Below are positions 8,532-18,741 of a stretch of DNA of 64,000 bases, piece after piece. Within the stretch, counting starts at the first letter, position 1, and each line of letters begins with the position of its first letter. Under the pieces are notes generated by a model. That model saw only the letters and a program-made list of their open reading frames with translations, ran no database searches and was not told where the DNA came from. Source of the stretch: UBA10649 sp963755335 (lineage in GTDB: Bacteria; Actinomycetota; Actinomycetes; S36-B12); the NCBI GenBank assembly GCA_963755335.1, contig CAVWJW010000002.1:620001-684000 (forward strand), read 5' to 3'. Made by a program: the position numbers and the translations under genes.

Positions 8532-8798
8532 ATGGACCTCACCCCGCACGTCTACGACGAACAGCCCTGGTCCGATGATCACGAGGCGACGATCGAGACC
8601 GGCATCAAGCGCCGACGGCGCACCCGAAGCATCCTGACGTCCGTCGGCATCATGGTCGCTGCTGGTCTCGTGGGCTTCAGCGGCGCGATGCTCGTCGACA
8701 ACGTGGTCTCCGCCGACACCTCGAACAGCAGCACGTCGACGACGTCCGACTCGACCACCTCGCTCAGTGACGCGCTGAGCACGTCCATGCTCCCCTGA
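8532..8798 (+). CDS. Small single-pass membrane protein, unknown
   Basis: An 88-residue protein with a charged N-terminus, an Arg/Lys cluster (KRRRRTR) at about residues 26-32, one hydrophobic segment (about 35-57, LTSVGIMVAAGLVGFSGAML) and a Ser/Thr/Asp-rich tail of about 30 residues. By the positive-inside rule the tail should be external. No family is recognised. It sits between ahpF and the convergent holB gene. It is probably real because composition and hydrophobicity are protein-like, but function is unknown. Confidence 0.5.
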   Translation: MDLTPHVYDEQPWSDDHEATIETGIKRRRRTRSILTSVGIMVAAGLVGFSGAMLVDNVVSADTSNSSTSTTSDSTTSLSDALSTSMLP

Positions 8799-8821
8799 CG
8801 ATCTCCTCAAGCGGCTCGGGT

Positions 8822-10019
8822 TCAGACGACGGCGGTGCGGATCCAGGGATCCTTGAGCTCGACCATCAGCGACTCCAGCGCCAGCAGCGGCGCGACGTTG
8901 GCCTCGATCTGGAGCCGCGTGTAGGCCAGTGCCTGCAGACGACGACCGGTGTCGTTGGTCGTGGACCGCGCGGCGAGCTGGGCCAGCTGCGGGCGCATCT
9001 CCTCGTTGATCAGTGTGACGTCGCTGTCGAGCTGGATGGCCAGGACGTCGCGATACAGCCCCATCAGGTCCAGGAGCGCCCGGTCGACCTGATCGCGCAC
9101 CGTCCGCGTGCGACGGGTCTTCTGCTTCTTCGCAAGTTCCTTGCCGGCGGAGTCGGAGAGCCGCTTGATCTTGCTGCGCATCGCCCCCTCACCCTCGCCG
9201 AACTGGGCGAGAAGGTTGAGGTTCTCGGCGTCGTCGATCGGGTCGGTGATCGCCTTCGCGTCGTCCTCGGCGGCACCGAGCAGGCTGGCGGCACTCGTGA
9301 AGCACGCCGGCACGTCGTAGAGATGCAGCGGGATGCGCATGACCTCCTGCCGGCGCATGCGCACGTGCTCGTCGCGCGCGAGGCCCCGTGCCCGGCCGAT
9401 GTGCCCCTGCGACGCCCGTGCCGCGAACGAGGCCATCGCCATGTCGACGCCGTAGTTGTCGACGAGCAGCTGCGCGACATCCGCCGTCGACGGCGTCCTC
9501 AGCGGGACGTGACGTGCGCGGGACTGGATCGTCGGCAGCACGTCCTCGACGCTCGGTGCGCACAGGACCCAGACCGTGTGCGGCGGCGGCTCCTCCAGCG
9601 ACTTGAGCAGCACATTGACGGCCGACTCGGTCAGTCGATCGGCGTCCTCCATGACGATCACGTGCCAGTGGCTCTTGATCGGCGACATCTCGGACTTCAG
9701 GACGAGCTGACGCGCCTCGGCCGTGGAGTAGCTGAGGGTGTCGGTGCTGACGACGTTCACGTCCGGATGGCCGCCCACCGGTGCCGTTCGACACGCCTCG
9801 CACACGCCGCAGCCGTCCTCGGGGCACACCAGCGCGGCGGCGAACGACGTTGCCGCTGTGGAGCGTCCCGACCCGGGCGGGCCCGGTGATCAGCCACGCG
9901 TGCGTCATGGCCGGACCGTGCTCGCCGATGACGATCCTCCCGGCGTCGGCGACCGCGTGCGACAGTTCATCGACGACATGCTGCTGGCCGATGAGCTTGT
10001 CCCAGATGCCGGTGCTCAT
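8822..10019 (-). CDS. holB: DNA polymerase III delta' subunit (frameshifted)
   Basis: The clamp-loader delta' subunit, an AAA+ protein that helps DnaX and delta load the sliding clamp. The N-terminus MSTGIWDKLIGQQHVVDEL is followed by MTHAWLITGP, the P-loop PGSGRSTAATSF, the zinc-binding CPEDGCGVCEACR, the sensor region VIMEDADRLTESAVNVLLK and SRARHVPLR. Between ITGP and PGSG the frame changes by one surplus base near 9878. The ATG at 10019 overlaps the tmk stop (ATGA), indicating translational coupling in a topA-tmk-holB operon. An essential gene of this kind is unlikely to be truly broken. Confidence 0.9.
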
Positions 10020-10642
10020 GGGCGCGCGAGCTCCGCGCATACCCGGTCGAGGATCGCTGCGGCAATCTCGTCGACGGGCCGGGCCGCGTCGAGGACCAGG
10101 TACCGATCCGGCTCTTCGGCGGCGATCACGAGGAAGGCGTCGCGCACGCGCTCGTGATACGCGAGGGGTTCGGCTTCGAGCCGGTCGGGATCGGACACGC
10201 GGGACAGCCCGATGCGGGGATCGATGTCGAGGAGAACCGTCAGGTCGGGCAGGAGGTCGTGCGTGGCCCACAGGCTCAGGTCGCGGATGCGCTGCGGGCC
10301 CAGCTCGCGGCCGTGGCCCTGGTACGCGACCGACGAGTCGAGGTAGCGGTCGCAGATGACGACGTCGCCGCGTTCGAGCGCGGGCCGGATGACGCGGGCG
10401 ACGTGCTCGCCGCGGGCGGCGGCGAACAGCAGCGCCTCGGCGCGAGCATCGAGTCCTTCGAACTCGGGGCTCAGGACGACGTGGCGCATCGCCTCACCCG
10501 CAGGGGTGCCGCCTGGCTCGCGCGTTCGCACGACGACGTGGCCGCGTAGCAGCAGGGCATCGGCGAGCAGGCGCTCCTGAGTGGACTTGCCGGCGCCCTC
10601 GCCGCCCTCGAACGCGATGAAGCACCCGCGCCCGGCCGTCAT
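10016..10642 (-). CDS. tmk: Thymidylate kinase
   Basis: A 208-residue dTMP kinase converting dTMP to dTDP with ATP, cytosolic and essential for DNA synthesis. The P-loop FEGGEGAGKST is at about residues 11-21, the DRYLDSSVAYQG segment (dTMP binding) is central, and a LID-like region with arginines follows (SRVSDPDRLEAE). Length is normal for bacterial enzymes. It starts 2 bases past the topA stop and its own stop overlaps the holB start, so the three genes form a tight replication operon. Confidence 0.95.
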   Translation of the reverse strand: MTAGRGCFIAFEGGEGAGKSTQERLLADALLLRGHVVVRTREPGGTPAGEAMRHVVLSPEFEGLDARAEALLFAAARGEHVARVIRPALERGDVVICDRYLDSSVAYQGHGRELGPQRIRDLSLWATHDLLPDLTVLLDIDPRIGLSRVSDPDRLEAEPLAYHERVRDAFLVIAAEEPDRYLVLDAARPVDEIAAAILDRVCAELARP

Positions 10643-10644
10643 CG

Positions 10645-13331
10645 TCAGCGCGTTCCGGCTGCGGCAGCCTTCTTCGCCGCTGTCTTCTTGGCTGCGGTCT
10701 TCTTCTCGGTGCCGCGCTTGACGACGCGGCGCGTGGTCTTCTTCGGCGCGCCGCCGTCGAGCGCCTCCTTGAGGCGCCGCTCCGACAGCAGGTCACTGGC
10801 CCGCTCGATGGAGATCGTCGTGGGGTCATCGGCCGTGCGCAGCGACGCGTTGGTGTCGCCATCGGTGACGTACGGGCCGAACCGGCCGTCCTTGATCACC
10901 ATGTGCTTGCCGGTGGTGGGGTCGTTGCCGAGCTCGCGCAGCGGCGGCTTGGCCTGGCCCTGGCCGCGGCGCTGCTTCGGCTGCGCGAAGAGGACGAGCG
11001 CCTCCTCGAGCGTGACGGTGAAGATCGCCTCCTCGCCGGCCAGCGAGCGCGAGTCCTTCTCCTTGGTGAGGTACGGGCCGTAGCGGCCGTTCTGCGCCAG
11101 GATCTCCACGCCGTCGGCCGGGTCGGTGCCGACCAGGCGAGGCAGGCTCAGCAGGCGAAGGGCGTCCTCGAGGGTCACCGTCGACGGCGTCATCGAGGCG
11201 AACAGCGAGGCCGGTGCGGGGCTTGGCCGACTTCGGCGACCCCTCGGGCAGGACCTCGGTGACGTACGGGCCGTAGCGACCCGACTTGGCCAGGACCGTC
11301 AGGCCGGTGTCGGGATCGACGCCGAGCTCGCGATCACCGGACGGCTCGGCCAGCAGCTTCTCGGCCATCTCCGCGGTGAGTTCGTCCGGCGCGAGGTCGA
11401 CGGGGATGTTGGCCCGCTCCTCGCCACGCTCGACGTAGGCGCCGTAGCGGCCGACGCGCAGCACGGCGTCGGTGCCGGCGATCGGCGTCGTCGCGATGCC
11501 GCGCGCGTCGATCGCACCGAGGTCCTCGGTCAGCGGCTTCACGCCGGGGAAGTCGCCGGAGATGCTGTGCCCGCCTCGCCAGAACGACTCGAGCTGCGCC
11601 ACGCGGTCCGCGTCGCCGGTGGCGATGAGGTCGAGGACGTTCTCCATGTTGGCGGTGAACTGGTAGTCGATCAGCGCGGTGAAGTGCTCCTCGAGCAGTC
11701 GCACGACGGAGAAGGCGGTGAAGGACGGCACGAGTGCCGAGCCCTTCTTCCAGACATAGCCGCGGTCGATGATCGTCGTCATGATCGACGCGTAGGTGGA
11801 CGGGCGCCCGATGCCGAGCTCCTCGAGCTTGGCCACCAGCTTCGCCTCGGTGTAGCGCGCGGGCGGCGAGGTGAGGTGACCCACCGGCTCGAGCGTCGTG
11901 GCGGTGACGGACTGGCCTTCGCGAAGGTCTGGCAGCTCACGCTCGCGATCGGCGTCGCCGTCGCCGTTGGTGGCCTCCTCGGCGACGTCCTTCAACGCAG
12001 CGCAGGAAGCCGGGGAACACGATGACGGTGCCGGAGGCGGTGAACTCCGCGTCGCGCCCGTTGGCCGCCTGCGCGCCGAGCTTGACCGTCGTGGTGGCGA
12101 CCTGGGCGTTGGCCATCTGCGAGGCGACCGTGCGCTTCCAGATGAGCTCGTACAGCGCGAACTCGTCGGGGTTCAGCTCGCGGGACACCTCGCCGGGGGT
12201 GCGGAACACGTCGCCGGCCGGACGGATCGCCTCGTGGGCCTCCTGCGCGTTCTTCACCTTGCTGGCATAGGTACGGGGCCGCTCGGCGACGTACTCGTGG
12301 CCGTACAGCTCGCGAGCCTGGTTGCGTGCGGCGTTGATCGCCTGCTCGGAGAGGTTCACCGAGTCGGTTCGCATGTAGGTGATGTAGCCGTTCTCGTACA
12401 GCGACTGCGCGACGCGCATGGTGCGCTGGCTGCCCCAGCGCAGCCGGCTCGAGGCCTCCTGCTGCAGTGTCGAGGTGATGAACGGCGCCCGCGGCTGCTT
12501 CTGGCCGGGCTTCTGGATGACCGAGCGGACGGTGAACGACACGTCCGCCAGGCCCGATGCGAGCTCGCGGGCCGTGACCTCGTCGAGCACGACGACGGTG
12601 TCCTTCTTCAGGACGCCCTGCTGGGTGAAGTCGCCGCCGCTGGCCACGCGCACGCCATCGACCGACGACAGCTTCGCGTCGAACCCATCCGGCGTGAACG
12701 TGCCGACGACGTCCCAGTAGCCCGCGGCGCGGAAGGCGATGCGCTCGCGCTCTCGGTCGACGACGAGCCGGACGGCGACGGACTGCACGCGACCGGCCGA
12801 CTTCGCCTCGCGGCCGATCTTCTTCCACAGCACCTCCGACACGGGGTAGCCGTAGAGCCGATCGACGATGCGGCGGGTCTCCTGCGCCTGGACGAGCTGC
12901 ATGTCGAGGTCACGGGGGTGCGCGACCGCCTCGCGGATGGCCTCGGGCGTGATCTCGTTGAAGACCATGCGCTGGACGGGGACCTTGGGTCGCAGGACCT
13001 CCAGCAGGTGCCACGCGATGGCTTCGCCCTCGCGGTCCTCGTCCGTCGCGAGGAGGAGCTCGTCGGCATCCTTGAGCGCCTTCTTCAGGTCGCTGATCGT
13101 CTTCTTCTTGGACTCGTGGACGACGTAGTGGGCCTCGAAGTCGTGATCGACGTCGACCGCCAGCTTGGCCCAGGGCTTCTTCCGGTCCGACTCGGGGAGC
13201 TCGGACGCCTTCGACGCGAGGTCGCGGACATGACCGACCGAGGCCATGACGGTGTAGTCAGGGCCGAGGTAGCCGGCGATCTTCTTCGCCTTGGCGGGCG
13301 ACTCGACGATCACCAGGGTCTTGTCTGCCAC
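10645..13331 (-). CDS. topA: DNA topoisomerase I (two frame breaks)
   Basis: Type IA topoisomerase relaxing negative supercoils. The Toprim domain (VIVESPAKAKKI, then LATDEDREGEAIAWHL) is N-terminal, the active-site tyrosine lies in YITYMRTDS at residue 319, and repeated C-terminal DNA-binding units (GRYGAYVERG, GRYGPYVTE, GRYGPYLTK, GRFGPYVTD) end in a Lys/Ala tail (KKTAAKKTAAKKAAAAG), as is usual in actinobacteria. The frame shifts near 12002 and again near 11214, each time by one surplus base, so three open segments must be joined to give about 895 residues. I chose GTG at 13331 directly before the conserved ADKTLVIVESPAKAKK. First gene of the topA-tmk-holB operon. Confidence 0.93.
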
Positions 13332-13529
13332 GTGCTCGCATCTCCAATCAGCCGTCAGGGCGGCATTCGCCACTGTTCTGGCGGAGTCTGACGGTATGAC
13401 AGGCGGGTCTGTCAACTTGACGCCGCCCCCGGACTCGCCTCCTCCCCCTAAGGACGCAGGTCGCCATTTGGCGGTTTCCCGTCCCTGTGGCACGCTGGGT
13501 GAACACTTGTTCACCGCTCGAAGGGCCTC

Positions 13530-15263
13530 ATGAGCACCCGCACCGCTCCCGCCGCGAACCGGTTCCCCACCTGGACGGTCATCACCGTCCTGGCGCTGGC
13601 CGGACTCATCGTCGCGGTGATGCAGACCCTCCTGGTGCCGCTGATCCCCGATCTGCCGAACCTGCTCGGTGTCAGCACCGACGACGCCTCGTGGCTGATC
13701 ACGGCCACGCTGCTGGCCAGCGCCGTCGCCACCCCGAGCATGTCGCGGCTAGCCGACATGTTCGGCAAGCGGCGGATGATGCTCGTCAGCCTCGCCCTGA
13801 TGGCCGCCGGCAGCGTCCTCGGCGCCCTAGGAACCAGCCTGGCGCTGCTGATCGCCGCGCGGGCGCTGCAGGGCTGCGGCATGGCGCTGATCCCGATCGG
13901 CATGAGCATCATGCGCGACGAGCTGCCACGCGAGCGCCTCGGCGCAGCCGTGGCGCTGATGAGCGCGACCCTGGGGATCGGCGCCGCCGTCGGCCTCCCC
14001 GTCTCCGGCCTGATCTTCATGCACCTCGGCTGGCACGCGCTGTTCTGGGTGTCGGCCGTCCTCGCCGTGACCATGCTCGTCGCCGTGCTCGTCGTGATCC
14101 CCGAGTCCCGCGTGCGCAGCGGGGGGACCTTCGACATCCTCGGCGCCATCCTGCTCTCCGCCCTTCTCGTGGCGCTGCTGCTCGGCATCACCAAGGGCGG
14201 CCACTGGGGCTGGATGAGCCAGCCGACGCTCCTGTGCTTCACATCGGCGGCGATCCTGCTGGCGGCGTGGATCCCGTGGGAGTTCCGCGTCGGCCAGCCG
14301 CTGGTCGATCTGCGCACGTCGAGGCGACGTCCGGTTCTCCTGACGAACACGGCGTCATTCCTCGTCGGCTTCGCCATGTACTGCAACATGCTGTCGACGA
14401 CCGAGATCCTGCAGATGCCCACGTCGACCGGCTACGGGTTCGGCCTCACGGTCGTTCAGGCCGGACTGGCCATGCTCCCGGCCGCACTGATGATGGTGCT
14501 GCTGGCTCCGGTGTCGGCATCGATCACCTCGCGGTACGGAGCCAAGACCACCCTGATCGTCGGGGCCGCCACACTCGTCGTCGGCTACACCGTTCGGGTG
14601 TTCCTCTTCGGCTCGATCTGGCAGATCATCCTCGGCGCCATCGTCGTCTCGTGCGGCACCGCGATCGCCTACGCCTCCATGCCCGTCCTCATCATGCGCG
14701 CCGTGCCCGTGACCGAGACGGCGGCCGCCAACGGCCTCAACACCGTCCTGCGCAGCGTCGGTACCGCCACGGCCAGCGCTGCCGTCGCGGCAATCCTCAC
14801 CAGCGTCACCCTCGAGGTCGACGGCATCACCCTTCCGTCGCAACTGGCCTTCCAGCACGTGTTCGTCCTGGCTGCCACGGCTGCGGCCATCGGTGGCCTG
14901 GTCGCGCTCGGCCTGCCGAGGCACGGTCGCGCAGCGACGCTCGACGCCGTGCTCGACGAGATCCGTCCCGAGGGCCTCGAGGATGAGTTCATCGTGCATG
15001 CGCTCGTTGTCGACGAGTCGGCCCGGCCGGTCGCGCATGCGAAGGTCAGCGTCGCGCTGCCGTCCGGCGAGCCGGTCGACTGGAGCCTGGCTGATGACCA
15101 CGGGCGATTCTCTGTCGCCGTGCCCGCGCTGGGCAGCTACGTCGTCGTCGCCTCGGCCCACGGTTGGGCTGCTGCATCGGTCGTGGTCGACTTCGACGGC
15201 ACCGACGACGTCCCCCGGGTGCGGCTCACCGAACGCAGCGGCCTCGCGGACGTCTCCGCATGA
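13530..15263 (+). CDS. MFS transporter with C-terminal carboxypeptidase-regulatory-like domain
   Basis: A 577-residue protein. Residues about 10-475 are an MFS permease of the drug:H+ antiporter type with motif A (RLADMFGKRRM) and long hydrophobic helices. After a linker (about 475-490) comes a soluble beta-rich domain of about 80 residues (VHALVVDESARPVAHAKVSV, then DDHGRFSVAVP and LGSYVVVASAHGW) that resembles carboxypeptidase regulatory-like/transthyretin-type folds. This fusion is uncommon. The stop codon overlaps the start of a TetR gene (ATGA), so the regulator is co-translated and probably controls the pump. Substrate unknown. Confidence 0.88.
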   Translation: MSTRTAPAANRFPTWTVITVLALAGLIVAVMQTLLVPLIPDLPNLLGVSTDDASWLITATLLASAVATPSMSRLADMFGKRRMMLVSLALMAAGSVLGALGTSLALLIAARALQGCGMALIPIGMSIMRDELPRERLGAAVALMSATLGIGAAVGLPVSGLIFMHLGWHALFWVSAVLAVTMLVAVLVVIPESRVRSGGTFDILGAILLSALLVALLLGITKGGHWGWMSQPTLLCFTSAAILLAAWIPWEFRVGQPLVDLRTSRRRPVLLTNTASFLVGFAMYCNMLSTTEILQMPTSTGYGFGLTVVQAGLAMLPAALMMVLLAPVSASITSRYGAKTTLIVGAATLVVGYTVRVFLFGSIWQIILGAIVVSCGTAIAYASMPVLIMRAVPVTETAAANGLNTVLRSVGTATASAAVAAILTSVTLEVDGITLPSQLAFQHVFVLAATAAAIGGLVALGLPRHGRAATLDAVLDEIRPEGLEDEFIVHALVVDESARPVAHAKVSVALPSGEPVDWSLADDHGRFSVAVPALGSYVVVASAHGWAAASVVVDFDGTDDVPRVRLTERSGLADVSA

Positions 15264-15814
15264 ACGCGCCCGACACCCGCGCCCAGGTGGTCGACGTCGC
15301 CCGACGGCTCTTCGCCGAACGCGGCTACCCCCGGGTGACCATCCGACAGATCGCCGCCGAGTCGGGCGTCTCTCCCGCGATGGTGATGAAGGTGGGCGTC
15401 AGCAAGGAGCACCTCTACGCCGACGCGACCCCGCCGGAGTCCGAGCCACTCGACCCCGACTGGCCGCCGGAGCGGATCGGCTACGAGCTCGTCAGCCGCG
15501 TGGTGGCCCGACGCGACACCGAGGCCGCGGAGCCCTGGCTGCAGGGGTTGATGGGCGCCCTCGACTCACCCGACCCGGCGAAGGCACGCACGGACTTCCG
15601 GCAGCACTACCTGGCGAAGCTCGAACGCCGCATCGGCGGCGGGGCACCCGACGCGACCGTGGCCGCGCGGGCCGAGCTGGTCGCCTCGATGCTGATCGGC
15701 CTGGCGTGCGCGCTTCGACCGCTGCGCCTGCTGAACGACGAAACGGACTGGATCACCGAGCGCTACGGCGCGATGATCCAGTCCGTCATCGACGAACCCG
15801 TGCAATCAGACTGA
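15260..15814 (+). CDS. TetR/AcrR-family transcriptional regulator
   Basis: A 184-residue regulator. Residues about 6-52 form the TetR helix-turn-helix (ARRLFAERGYPRVTIRQIAAESGVS), slightly unusual in the recognition-helix end (PAMVMKVGVSKEHLYADA). The rest is a helical ligand domain. It overlaps the upstream MFS gene by four bases, which argues that it senses a substrate of that pump and regulates the pair. Its 3' end overlaps the convergent pyrophosphatase gene by nine bases. Confidence 0.9.
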   Translation: MNAPDTRAQVVDVARRLFAERGYPRVTIRQIAAESGVSPAMVMKVGVSKEHLYADATPPESEPLDPDWPPERIGYELVSRVVARRDTEAAEPWLQGLMGALDSPDPAKARTDFRQHYLAKLERRIGGGAPDATVAARAELVASMLIGLACALRPLRLLNDETDWITERYGAMIQSVIDEPVQSD

Positions 15815-18136
15815 GATCTCCTCGGGCACATCGCCCGTGGGCATGTCGCCGACGGCGACCGGGCGGCGCTTCGACACCAGGATGGAGCCAACGATGATCG
15901 CGACGGCCACGATCGCGATGCTCCAGCGCAGCGGAGCGTTCGCACGATCGCCGATGCTCATGCCCACGACGGCCGGGGCGATCAGCAGCGCGACGAGGTT
16001 CATGACCTTGATCAGCGGGTTGATGGCCGGTCCGGCGGTGTCCTTGAACGGGTCGCCGACGGTGTCACCGATGACGGTGGCCTCATGCGCCTCGGAGCCC
16101 TTGCCGCCGTAGTTGCCGTCCTCGACGAACTTCTTCGCGTTGTCCCAGGCGCCGCCCGAGTTGCTGAGGAAGACGGCCATGAGGACGCCGGTGCTGATCG
16201 TGCCCACCAGGTAGGCGCCGAGCGGGCCGACGCCGAGGCCGAACCCGACGGCGATGGGGGCCAGCACGGCGAGGAGGCCCGGGGTCATCAGCTCGCGCAG
16301 GGAGTCGCGGGTGACGATGTCGACGACCTTGCCGTACTCCGGCTTCTCGGTGCCCTCCATAATCCCCGGGTGGTCGCGGAACTGGCGACGCACCTCGAAG
16401 ATCACGGCGCCGGCAGCACGCGAGACCGCGCTGATCGCCAGGCCGGAGAAAAGGAACACGACGGACGCACCGATGATCAGGCCGACGAGGACCGACGGGT
16501 TGGCCACGTTGAGGACGCCGGTGTACTGCAGCATCTCGTTGACGTTGCTGACCACCTTGTCCACTCCCGCATCCGCTGCAGCGGCGACCACCGTGTCGCG
16601 GAACGCACCGAACAGGGCCGTGGCGGCGAGCACCGCTGTCGCGATCGCGATGCCCTTGGTGATGGCCTTCGTGGAGTTGCCGACCGCATCCAGGCGGGTG
16701 AGGACGACGGCGCCGTCGCCGGTCACGTCGCCGGACATCTCCGCGATGCCCTGGGCGTTGTCGGAGACCGGGCCGAAGGTGTCCATCGACACGATGACGC
16801 CGACCGTGGTGAGCAGGCCGGTGCCGGCGAGCGCGATGGCGAACAGCGAGAGGATGACCGAGCCGCCACCGAGTAGGTAGGCCGCGTACACCGCGCCGCC
16901 GATGAGCAGCGCCGAGTAGACCGCGGACTCCAGGCCGATCGAGATGCCGGCGAGGATGACGGTGGCCGGACCCGTGAGCGAGCTCTTCGCTACGTCGTCG
17001 ACCGGGCGGCGGTTCGTCTCGGTGAAGTAGGCGGTCAGCTGCTGGATGACCGCTGCGAGCACGATGCCGATCAGCACGGATCCGATGGCGTACAGGCGCG
17101 GCGGGAAGCTCTCGAGCTTCAGGCCCAGGCCGAGGTTCGCGACGTAGACGCCTTGGAAGCTCGCCATCTTCTCCGGGAGGATCGCGAACGCCGCGATCGA
17201 GACCAGCACGGCGGAGATGGCCGCGGAGATGAAGAAGCCGCGGTTGATCGCGGACATGCCCGATCGATCGCTCTTGCGCGGGGAGACGGCGAAGATGCCG
17301 ATGACCGCGGTGATCACGCCGATGGCAGGCACCACGAGCGGGAAGACCAGGCCGACGTCACCGAAGGCGACCTTGCCGAGGATGAGAGCCGCGACGAGGG
17401 TGACGGCGTACGACTCGAAGAGGTCGGCGGCCATGCCGGCGCAGTCGCCGACGTTGTCACCGACGTTGTCGGCGATGGTCGCGGCGTTGCGCGGGTCGTC
17501 CTCGGGGATGCCCTTCTCGACCTTGCCGACGAGGTCGGCGCCGACGTCGGCCGCCTTCGTGAAGATGCCACCGCCGACACGCATGAACATGGCGAGCAGG
17601 GCAGCGCCGAAGCCGAAGCCCTCGAGCACGCGCGGGGCATCGCCCTTGTAGATGAGGACGACCAGTGCTGCGCCGAACAGGCCGAGGCCGACCGTGAACA
17701 TGCCAGCGACGCCGCCGGTGCGGAAGGCGATCTTCATGGCCTTCTGCTCGCCGTCGGTCTCGCGGGCCGCGGCCGCCACGCGGACGTTGCCGCGCACCGC
17801 CAGCCACATGCCCATGTAGCCGGTGATCGCGGAGAACACCGCGCCGACGACGAAGAAGAGGCTGCGACCGATCCGCTCGCTGTTGGACTCCGCCGGGAGG
17901 AGGAAGAGCATGAAGAAGACGATGGCGGCGAAGACGGACAGCGTCCGGAACTGGCGGTTCAGATAGGCGGCGGCCCCCTCCTGCACGGCGCCGGCGATCT
18001 CCTTCATCTTGTCGGTGCCCTCGTCGGCGGCCAGGACCTGCCGGACGAGCACGGCGGCGACGCCCAGGGCGGCCAGTGCGATCAAGGCAACCACCACGAT
18101 GATCGTGAAGTTGTTGCCGCTCAGCTCGACGACCAT
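15806..18136 (-). CDS. hppA: Membrane-bound proton-translocating pyrophosphatase
   Basis: A 776-residue, roughly 16-helix membrane enzyme that couples hydrolysis of pyrophosphate to proton export. The substrate loop DVGADLVGKVE and the acidic clusters DDPRNAATIADNVGDNVGD, DNAQGIAEMSG and VIGDTVGDPFKDTAGP are all present. Lys490 in GNSTKA occupies the position that is Lys in potassium-independent and Ala in potassium-dependent enzymes, so this should be the K+-independent, H+-pumping type. The ATG at 18136 has a strong GCAGGAGGAGAT ribosome site, which rules out the longer frame. A GlxR/Crp-like site lies about 150 bp upstream. Confidence 0.96.
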   Translation of the reverse strand: MVVELSGNNFTIIVVVALIALAALGVAAVLVRQVLAADEGTDKMKEIAGAVQEGAAAYLNRQFRTLSVFAAIVFFMLFLLPAESNSERIGRSLFFVVGAVFSAITGYMGMWLAVRGNVRVAAAARETDGEQKAMKIAFRTGGVAGMFTVGLGLFGAALVVLIYKGDAPRVLEGFGFGAALLAMFMRVGGGIFTKAADVGADLVGKVEKGIPEDDPRNAATIADNVGDNVGDCAGMAADLFESYAVTLVAALILGKVAFGDVGLVFPLVVPAIGVITAVIGIFAVSPRKSDRSGMSAINRGFFISAAISAVLVSIAAFAILPEKMASFQGVYVANLGLGLKLESFPPRLYAIGSVLIGIVLAAVIQQLTAYFTETNRRPVDDVAKSSLTGPATVILAGISIGLESAVYSALLIGGAVYAAYLLGGGSVILSLFAIALAGTGLLTTVGVIVSMDTFGPVSDNAQGIAEMSGDVTGDGAVVLTRLDAVGNSTKAITKGIAIATAVLAATALFGAFRDTVVAAAADAGVDKVVSNVNEMLQYTGVLNVANPSVLVGLIIGASVVFLFSGLAISAVSRAAGAVIFEVRRQFRDHPGIMEGTEKPEYGKVVDIVTRDSLRELMTPGLLAVLAPIAVGFGLGVGPLGAYLVGTISTGVLMAVFLSNSGGAWDNAKKFVEDGNYGGKGSEAHEATVIGDTVGDPFKDTAGPAINPLIKVMNLVALLIAPAVVGMSIGDRANAPLRWSIAIVAVAIIVGSILVSKRRPVAVGDMPTGDVPEEISV

Positions 18137-18288
18137 GGATCTCCTCCTGCACGGGCCCCGCGCACGAGGGGCCGAATGACGAAACGGCAGCGTCCGGAGG
18201 TGCCCCCGAGGCGCTGCAGTGCGCCGGAGTCTACGCACGCGCTGAGCGGGGGCCTCCGAGTCCTCCGCAATGACAGCCCTTACACGGT

Positions 18289-18304
18289 TGTGACGTTGCT
18301 CACC
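18289..18304. promoter_or_regulatory. Crp/GlxR-like site upstream of hppA
   Basis: TGTGACGTTGCTCACC matches the Crp/GlxR consensus TGTGA-N6-TCACA at 9 of 10 defined bases. It lies between hppA and the STAS gene. A GlxR-type regulator is encoded at 38 kb in this window. Found by eye only. Confidence 0.4.
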
Positions 18305-18328
18305 GGCCGTTAGATGGTGTCACAGCCA

Positions 18329-18346
18329 CCCCGGGCGGCACCGGGG
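18329..18346 (-). terminator. Short GC hairpin after the STAS gene
   Basis: CCCCGG (18329-18334) and CCGGGG (18341-18346) pair across a 6-nt loop, 8 bases beyond the STAS stop codon. It is a small stem without a T-run, so only a candidate terminator. Confidence 0.35.
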
Positions 18347-18353
18347 AATGGCG

Positions 18354-18693
18354 TCAGAAGGCCGCGAGCGCCTCGTCGAGAGTGGGATGCAGCGCGATGA
18401 CGGCATCCAGTCCGGTGAGGGTGAAGACCTTGAGGACCCGCGGCCTGCTCACGACCAGGTGCAGGTGACCATCGACCTCACGGACGTGCTTGAGGGTGGC
18501 GACGAGGACGCCGAGGCCGGTCGAGTCGATGAAGGCGACGTCGGTCAGGTCGACGACCACCCGGGCGCCGGCAACCGCTGTGACGGCGGTCGAGCTCGGC
18601 CTCCAGTGCCGGTGCGGTGTGCGCATCCAGCTCCCCCGCGACGCTGACGATCGTGCACCCGTCCAACTGGCGCGACGAGACGATGAACTCCAC
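18354..18693 (-). CDS. STAS-domain anti-sigma-factor antagonist (frameshifted)
   Basis: A small protein of about 112 residues in the SpoIIAA/RsbV class. The N-terminal frame gives EFIVSSRQLDGCTIVSVAGELDAHTAPALEAEL and the C-terminal frame gives VVVDLTDVAFIDSTGLGVLV and the rest of the domain. They join with one surplus base near 18592. The serine in DSTGLG is the residue phosphorylated by anti-sigma kinases in this family, which switches binding on and off. No kinase or sigma factor is adjacent, so the partner is unknown. Start is GTG at 18693. It is divergent from the helicase gene with 48 bases between the start codons. Confidence 0.82.
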
Positions 18694-18741
18694 GGGCCTA
18701 CTGTGTCACAGCGGGTCAGGGGGTCGCCTCACAATGAGCAG

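Noticed and set aside
17153..18313. 386-residue open frame antisense to hppA
   Set aside because: Low-complexity charged sequence; the pyrophosphatase frame on the other strand has all family motifs.
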